Positions 7,698-11,294 of a DNA stretch of 11,294 nt are shown here, one piece after another (within the stretch, counting starts at the first letter, position 1; each line of letters starts with the position of its first letter). Made by a program: the position numbers and the translations under genes. The stretch is from JAAYYM01 sp964483155. GTDB lineage: Bacteria > Bacillota > Clostridia > Lachnospirales > Lachnospiraceae. The DNA lies in assembly GCA_964483155.1 (NCBI GenBank), contig CAZAAC010000066.1, positions 1 through 11,294 of the forward strand, read 5' to 3'. Under the pieces are notes generated by a model. That model was not told where the DNA came from. It worked only from the letters and a program-made list of their open reading frames with translations, and did no database searches.

Positions 7698-8561
7698 TTA
7701 TAAAAGACCTGTATATCGACCAGAAGCACCGCAGGGAAGAGTGAGTCCTGAATCTTTGACTGGTAATCCCACTTCGTCAGCGATAACGGTACCCCCAAAT
7801 TTTTTTACTAGTGCAGTATTTAGCATATAAGACAGTACGGCTGGTTGCAATCCTGTTGTGTAGGAGTTTATTAAAAAGAATAAAGGTTTATTAGATAAAA
7901 TTTTAGTACATAATTCAATAAAAGGGAAAATAGAATCTTCCATTTTCCATATCTCACCTTTAGGCCCTCTTCCATAAGAAGGTGGATCCATAATTATAGC
8001 ATCATACTGACTACCACGTCTGATCTCACGCTCAACAAATTTCACACAATCATCTACGAGCCAGCGTATTGGAGCATTTTCTAAGCCACTACTCTTTGCA
8101 TTTTCTTTTGCCCAATTGACCATTCCCTTAGAGGCATCTACATGTGTCACCTGCGCACCTGCTGCAGCAGCGGCCAGTGTAGCGCCACCAGTATAGGCAA
8201 ATAGATTAAGAACTTTTACAGAAGAAGTATTTCTTATAAGGGAAGAAAACCAATCCCAGTTAGTGGCCTGCTCTGGAAACAAACCTGTGTGTTTAAAACT
8301 AAAAGGTTTCAAATTGAATTTTAAAGAACCATAACTGACACACCATTGCTCGGGTAAGTTAAAAAATTCCCACTCGCCTCCGCCGCTAGAACTTCTATGA
8401 TAGTGACCATTCATTTTTGCCCATCCAGCATTTGTTTTAGGAGTATTCCATATTACTTGCGGATCAGGGCGAACAAGAAGATATTTGTCCCAACGTTCCA
8501 ATTTCTCGCCAGTGGAAGTGTCTAATACTTCGTAGTCTTTCCAATTGTCTGCAATCCACAT
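7698..8561 (-). CDS. Class I SAM-dependent methyltransferase, RlmI/RlmK-like
   Basis: Probably a nucleic-acid (rRNA) methyltransferase of the COG1092/PF10672 type. The SAM-binding motif I is VLNLFAYTGGATLAAAAAGA (117-136). Motif II, with its acidic residue, is HVDASKGMVNWA (140-151), and motif IV is MDPPSYGRGP (191-200). The N-terminal ~100 residues hold a Trp/Gly-rich region (SSSGGGEWEFF) but not a clear PUA domain, which RlmI has; the 287-aa length is correspondingly shorter than RlmI (~395). Where RlmI has the catalytic cysteine of m5C enzymes (motif VI), this protein reads LINSYTTGL, without cysteine. That favours N-methylation, as in the RlmK half of RlmKL, over C5 methylation (inference); the target is unknown. 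The start has AGGAG 8 bases upstream. It follows the CheY-like gene by 34 bases with no terminator, so it is probably the last gene of that operon. Confidence 0.88.
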   Translation of the reverse strand: MWIADNWKDYEVLDTSTGEKLERWDKYLLVRPDPQVIWNTPKTNAGWAKMNGHYHRSSSGGGEWEFFNLPEQWCVSYGSLKFNLKPFSFKHTGLFPEQATNWDWFSSLIRNTSSVKVLNLFAYTGGATLAAAAAGAQVTHVDASKGMVNWAKENAKSSGLENAPIRWLVDDCVKFVEREIRRGSQYDAIIMDPPSYGRGPKGEIWKMEDSIFPFIELCTKILSNKPLFFLINSYTTGLQPAVLSYMLNTALVKKFGGTVIADEVGLPVKDSGLTLPCGASGRYTGLL

Positions 8562-8595
8562 AATGCTTCTCCTAATAGGTATTTATCTTGTTTGT

Positions 8596-8955
8596 CTAGC
8601 GAAGAATATTATCAATAATTGATAATATAATATCAGGGTCAAAAGGTTTGGTAACAAAATCATTTGCTCCGATTTTGATAGCTTCGACCATTTTGTTTTG
8701 TTGTCCAGCTGCAGTTACCATGATGACCTTAGCACTTACATCATACTCCATTATTTGCTTGAGAGCACCTATGCCGTCCAATACTGGCATCGTAATATCC
8801 ATTGTTACAATATCAGGTTTAAGTTGCTTATACATTTCCACACCAGAAATACCATCATTTGCTTCGCCAGCAATAGTATGACCTGCATTAACCAGAATGT
8901 TAATGAGCATTTTCCGAGAAGTTCTTGAATCATCTATAATTAGTATATTAGCCAT
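8596..8955 (-). CDS. Stand-alone CheY-like response regulator receiver
   Basis: A single-domain receiver of 119 aa with no output domain. The acidic pocket is D8-D9, the phosphoacceptor is D53 (in TMDITMPVLDG), the switch threonine is T81 (in VMVTAAGQQ) and the conserved lysine is K103 (in FVTKPF). All signalling residues are intact. It probably acts by protein contact, as CheY does at the flagellar motor, or as a phosphate sink. The start has an ideal AGGAGGAAA. The gene lies 37 bases after the CheX-type gene and 34 before the methyltransferase, so the upstream phosphatase is its likely partner. No histidine kinase is in the window, so a kinase encoded elsewhere must phosphorylate it. cheY itself is possible, but the absence of other che genes argues for a separate signalling branch. 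Confidence 0.95.
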   Translation of the reverse strand: MANILIIDDSRTSRKMLINILVNAGHTIAGEANDGISGVEMYKQLKPDIVTMDITMPVLDGIGALKQIMEYDVSAKVIMVTAAGQQNKMVEAIKIGANDFVTKPFDPDIILSIIDNILR

Positions 8956-8992
8956 TATCTTTCCTCCTGTAATTTATTCTTTAGGCGTTAAA

Positions 8993-9880
8993 CTATATTA
9001 TTTCAAAGTCATAATCTATAGAAATGATTATTTCAACTTTAACTCCGGTAATATAGACCGGAAGAATATAAAATTGTTTATTTGATTTCATTGTCTGATT
9101 AGAATAGAATAGCGGTGGTAACATATCAATCTCAATTTTTTGCTTACTCAATTCTGAAGCAAAAAGACCATTGATGACATTAATAAATTCACATACCGCA
9201 TCGTAAACATCTTCATCCACAGTAGCAAAATCTTCCTGCGCAAAAGGGCAGGCAATCGATAGCAGAGCATTTCCTTCACCTGCAATTCCTAAAAATACAT
9301 TATGATCATCTTGCATCTGCTGAGAAGACAAGTGCGCAAAAGAATATGCATTCGTCTGGTAAACCTTATCCATATATATGCGCGGCGTTATAAAACGAAC
9401 AATATTACGAAGCGCCAGCCCAAATAAATCTGCATAATAGGGATCTTCAATTTTAATAAAAGCTGATGCGGTTTTATCAATATCACCGCTTTTGATTGCA
9501 GTCATATCTTCATCTGACATTTGGAATTCTTCCTGATAATCAGTAAGAGCTTTCTCTATTTCCTGCAATGTAAGATATTTTTTGTCAATCACTGTCTGGA
9601 TAAAAGATAAATATGGATTGCCTTGTAAATCTAGCAGGCAGGAAACCTGTTCATGGGTGAGATACCCCTTCTCAATGGCAAGATCGCCAAAACGTCGATC
9701 CATTGTTGCCTGTAACCGATTAATCTCAGAAGCCTGAGAATCAGTCAAAAAGCGTTCTGACACAGCTATTAAGCCCAATTTAACGCGAGTCTGACTTTCG
9801 GATTTTACAATCTCATCAAATTGTTCTTTGGTTAGTAAATTTTTATGAATCAGGTAATGCCCGCAGAATTGTGTAAACAT
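8993..9880 (-). CDS. CheX-type phosphatase with four MshEN-like N-terminal repeats
   Basis: Predicted cytoplasmic CheY-P phosphatase with a sensory N-terminus. The C-terminal domain (~165-290) fits CheX (PF13690): the active-site helix reads D227-AVC-E231-FI-N234 with P255/P256 21-22 residues later, close to the D/S-x3-E-x2-N-x22-P signature of CheC/CheX/FliY. The N-terminus (5-115) consists of four 24-residue repeats, each separated by five residues. They share L-T at repeat positions 12-13 and hydrophobics at 17 and 21. The third (63-86) best matches the MshEN cyclic di-GMP half-motif: R1, G3, G10, L12, L21, Q24. A linker (~117-165) joins the halves. The start has GAGGAGGGG 6 bases upstream, with a clear promoter at 9917-9945. 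As first gene of an operon with the CheY-like protein, it probably dephosphorylates it. Ligand binding is inference. Confidence 0.85.
   Translation of the reverse strand: MFTQFCGHYLIHKNLLTKEQFDEIVKSESQTRVKLGLIAVSERFLTDSQASEINRLQATMDRRFGDLAIEKGYLTHEQVSCLLDLQGNPYLSFIQTVIDKKYLTLQEIEKALTDYQEEFQMSDEDMTAIKSGDIDKTASAFIKIEDPYYADLFGLALRNIVRFITPRIYMDKVYQTNAYSFAHLSSQQMQDDHNVFLGIAGEGNALLSIACPFAQEDFATVDEDVYDAVCEFINVINGLFASELSKQKIEIDMLPPLFYSNQTMKSNKQFYILPVYITGVKVEIIISIDYDFEII
9113..9202 (-). other. CheC/CheX/FliY phosphatase active-site motif
   Basis: Encodes residues 227-256 of the CheX-type protein. D227, E231 and N234 are in the D-x3-E-x2-N register, and prolines at 255-256 close the motif. In CheX the Glu and Asn are the catalytic pair that positions water on the receiver's phospho-aspartate. 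Confidence 0.75.
9536..9868 (-). repeat. Four tandem 24-residue protein repeats at 29-residue period
   Basis: The region encodes residues 5-28, 34-57, 63-86 and 92-115 of the CheX-type protein; the three spacers are all exactly 5 residues. Position 12 is Leu and position 13 is Thr in all four. Position 11 is L/F/Y/Y and position 16 is Gln in three of four. Repeat 2 has K-L-G and repeat 3 R-F-G at positions 1-3. Repeats 1 and 4 are more divergent. MshEN domains are built from two such 24-residue motifs in tandem (family knowledge). Confidence 0.7.
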
Positions 9881-9916
9881 AAATAACCCCTCCTCTATAT
9901 AAAGATATTATTTTTA

Positions 9917-9945
9917 ATTGTATAACGTTTTTCGGAAAAAGCCAA
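9917..9945 (-). promoter_or_regulatory. SigA promoter of the CheX-CheY-methyltransferase operon
   Basis: On the minus strand TTGGCT (9945-9940) and TACAAT (9922-9917) are separated by exactly 17 bp. The leader would be ~30 bases, ending in the GAGGAGGGG ribosome site. No sigma-D (flagellar) signature is seen. Confidence 0.65.
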
Positions 9946-9960
9946 CTAAAAGTTTTTTAA

Positions 9961-9989
9961 TTGACGTATTAATAGCTTTTGTATACAAT
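9961..9989 (+). promoter_or_regulatory. SigA promoter of the EamA transporter
   Basis: TTGACG (9961-9966) and TACAAT (9984-9989) have a 17-bp spacer, a near-consensus promoter. Its -35 lies only 16 bases from the -35 of the divergent CheX-operon promoter. Confidence 0.75.
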
Positions 9990-10007
9990 ATAAAATTGAG
10001 TTGTATA
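9982..10007. promoter_or_regulatory. Inverted repeat over the EamA -10/start: candidate operator
   Basis: TATACAA (9982-9988) and TTGTATA (10001-10007) are perfect inverted arms with a 12-base spacer. They cover the -10 box and predicted start site. In AT-rich DNA a 7-bp arm can arise by chance, so this is tentative. Confidence 0.3.
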
Positions 10008-10025
10008 AAGAAAAAGGTGAAAATT

Positions 10026-10910
10026 ATGAGTAAACGACTTGCAGCAATATGTATTGTTTCAGCAGGTGCATTATGGGGAATGATTGCTATTTTTGTAAGA
10101 GCACTTTCAGCAATTGGACTAGAAGAGATGGAGCTAGTTGCAATCAGATCATTTGGCTCCCTGTTATTTATGTCTGTTATCATTTTAATATATAATAGGA
10201 AGCTTTTCATAATTAGGATAAAGGACTGCTGGTGTTTTATCGGTACAGGAATTTTTAGCTTAATTTTTTTTAATTGGTGTTATTTTAAAACGATTAATTA
10301 TATTTCTCTTTCTGTAGCAGCAATCTTGCTTTATACTGCGCCAGCCATTGTTGTTGTGCTGTCATCCATATTGTTCAAAGAGCGGCTGACGTTGAAAAAG
10401 GTAACTTTGATGTGCATTTCTTTTATTGGATGTGTTTTTGTAGTGGGAGTTTTCTCAACAAAACCTATTATGAATCTGACTGGGGTTTTAATTGGACTTG
10501 GTGCTGGATTTGGATATGCTCTTTATAGTATATTTGGAAGATATGCATTGAATCGTGGATATTCCTCTTTAACTATTATTTTTTATACGTTTCTCTTTTC
10601 TACAGTGGGCACTTTGCCCCTTATTAGCTCGCATAGAGTGAGAGAGGTGGTAATGGGAGGGGAAATTCTTCACAATATAATATTGATGATGGGACTTGCA
10701 CTTATTTCGACAGTGTTTCCTTATATATTATATACAGTGGGACTTACAAAGGTTGGGAACGGAAAGGCTTCTATTATGGCATCCATAGAGCCTGTCGTTG
10801 CAACAATTGTTGGTATTGCAGTATTTCAAGAATCATTAAGCCTGACGGGTATAGTGGGTATCATATTGGTAATTGGTGCAGTGATTTCTTTAAATTTGGA
10901 AGAGAAGTAA
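10026..10910 (+). CDS. EamA/DMT-family membrane transporter
   Basis: A predicted ten-helix inner-membrane exporter of the drug/metabolite transporter superfamily, made of two EamA (PF00892) repeats (~6-137 and ~149-287). The first repeat ends with the characteristic YTAPAIVVVLSSILFKERLT (103-122) and the second with SIEPVVATIVGIAVFQESLS (253-272). Its length, 294 aa, is typical. I start at ATG 10026 (MSKRLAAICIV), with AGGTGA 5 bases upstream. An upstream in-frame start at 9918 would lie before the promoter at 9961-9989, and its 36 extra residues do not look like part of the family. Substrate is unknown; relatives export amino acids, metabolites or drugs. It diverges from the CheX operon. Only a weak hairpin without a T-run follows its stop codon. 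Confidence 0.92.
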   Translation: MSKRLAAICIVSAGALWGMIAIFVRALSAIGLEEMELVAIRSFGSLLFMSVIILIYNRKLFIIRIKDCWCFIGTGIFSLIFFNWCYFKTINYISLSVAAILLYTAPAIVVVLSSILFKERLTLKKVTLMCISFIGCVFVVGVFSTKPIMNLTGVLIGLGAGFGYALYSIFGRYALNRGYSSLTIIFYTFLFSTVGTLPLISSHRVREVVMGGEILHNIILMMGLALISTVFPYILYTVGLTKVGNGKASIMASIEPVVATIVGIAVFQESLSLTGIVGIILVIGAVISLNLEEK

Positions 10911-11015
10911 TATAGGAAAGAAAAGGAATTTGCCTATATATTGTAGGGTAGATGTTCATTCATACAAAAAATAAAAAATTGTTTTAAAAAAAATGCACAA
11001 AATATAAAAAAAGTC

Positions 11016-11044
11016 TTGAAATACATATAGTTCTCGTGTATACT
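11016..11044 (+). promoter_or_regulatory. Strong SigA promoter driving the 3' structured RNA
   Basis: TTGAAA (11016-11021) and TATACT (11039-11044) are separated by 17 bp. Several A-runs upstream (10965-11012) resemble an UP element, as found at rRNA and ribosomal-protein promoters. Transcription would begin near 11051. Apart from these A-runs and a weak TATAGG/CCTATA hairpin (10911-10938), I see nothing else in the gap from 10911 to 11015. Confidence 0.7.
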
Positions 11045-11050
11045 GAATCT

Positions 11051-11294
11051 TGCTGTGACATGATAGCGTTGAAACGCGAGGTTGCCGTCTTGCAGAAATG
11101 CAGTAATGGCGGGTTTTTCCGTGGAGCGAATGTCAAGTTAGGAAACTGGCGACAAGTCACTGTACGAATCAGAAGTCTGCTAAGAAGGCAGAAACAACGT
11201 GTAGTTTAAAGTAAAAGGTTTATATAAGTCTTTTGCTAAGACACACACGGGAGAGTGTACAGTCACCGCTTGTCGTACTTAAGAAATATAAAGT
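11051..11294 (+). ncRNA. Large structured RNA, probable ribosomal-protein operon leader (3' end outside window)
   Basis: No protein is encoded here. Base-pairing seen in the sequence: TGACAT (11056-11061) with ATGTCA (11130-11135) encloses GCGT/ACGC (11066-11077) and a GAAA-capped TGCA hairpin (11091-11102). AGTT/AACT follows at 11136-11147. Then a two-part 14-bp long-range helix forms: CGACAAG (11150-11156) with CTTGTCG (11269-11275), and ACTGTAC (11159-11165) with GTACAGT (11257-11263). Inside it are TCTGC/GCAGA (11176-11192), CGTGT/ACACG (11198-11202 with 11245-11249) and GTCTT/AAGAC (11228-11242). The A-rich tail (11276-11294) looks like the approach to a ribosome site. I favour a long leader, perhaps of the S10 (rpsJ) operon, given the strong promoter and tuf nearby (inference). 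The alternative is domain I of a group II intron, hinted by the GGAGCGAATG segment and a possible GAGAGT/GTTCTC exon-binding pairing (11251-11256 with 11030-11035). Confidence 0.6.

Noticed and set aside
9918..10025. N-terminal extension of the EamA protein
   Set aside because: It begins upstream of the best promoter (9961-9989), encodes Lys-rich sequence unlike the family start, and ATG 10026 has a good ribosome site.
10911..10938. TATAGG/CCTATA hairpin after the EamA gene as a terminator
   Set aside because: Short AT-rich stem with a long loop and no following T-run.
1..11294. CRISPR array, insertion sequence, tRNA or rRNA gene, or phage genes
   Set aside because: No regularly spaced direct DNA repeats, transposase-like reading frame, tRNA cloverleaf or rRNA sequence was recognised on either strand.

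Overview
The window looks like chromosomal DNA of a low-GC Clostridia, most likely a Lachnospiraceae-type bacterium (inference). Codon use is AT-rich, Shine-Dalgarno sites are strong (AGGAG/AGGAGG), promoters are SigA-like, and the genes are typical of gut Clostridia: a KtrAB potassium system, a Na/Pi cotransporter with a PhoU tail, an iron-dependent alcohol dehydrogenase, a DUF2752-type protein and a CheX/CheY pair.

Layout: (1) 1-930 is the 3' part of tuf (EF-Tu), ended by a strong terminator. (2) 1144-3311 (+) holds a small unknown protein and a Na/Pi cotransporter. (3) 3354-5359 (-) is a two-gene operon, ktrB then ktrA, convergent with the transporter across a shared bidirectional terminator. 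(4) 5598-7589 (+) holds an iron-type alcohol dehydrogenase, a DUF2752-like membrane protein and a 90-residue membrane protein. The last two are each preceded by an extended -10 box. (5) 7698-9880 (-) is an apparent three-gene operon: a CheX-type phosphatase with an unusual four-repeat N-terminus, a stand-alone CheY-like receiver, and an RlmI/RlmK-like methyltransferase. (6) 10026-10910 (+) is an EamA transporter divergent from the CheX operon. (7) 11016-11294 (+) is a near-consensus promoter followed by a large structured RNA that runs off the window.

Most interesting: the 295-residue protein at 8993-9880 carries four tandem 24-residue motifs at an exact 29-residue period. They resemble the half-motifs of the MshEN cyclic-di-GMP-binding domain, and are followed by a CheC/CheX/FliY phosphatase signature (D-x3-E-x2-N, then P). 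The next gene is a lone CheY-like receiver. A ligand-gated phosphatase acting on its neighbour receiver is a reasonable, untested reading.

The 3' RNA shows a 14-bp long-range helix and several nested hairpins just after a strong promoter. With tuf at the other end of the window, I favour a long 5' leader of a ribosomal-protein operon (S10/rpsJ type) that starts just beyond the window. Domain I of a group II intron is the main alternative. If the leader reading is right, the intervening genes are a roughly 10-kb block lying between the str and S10 clusters.
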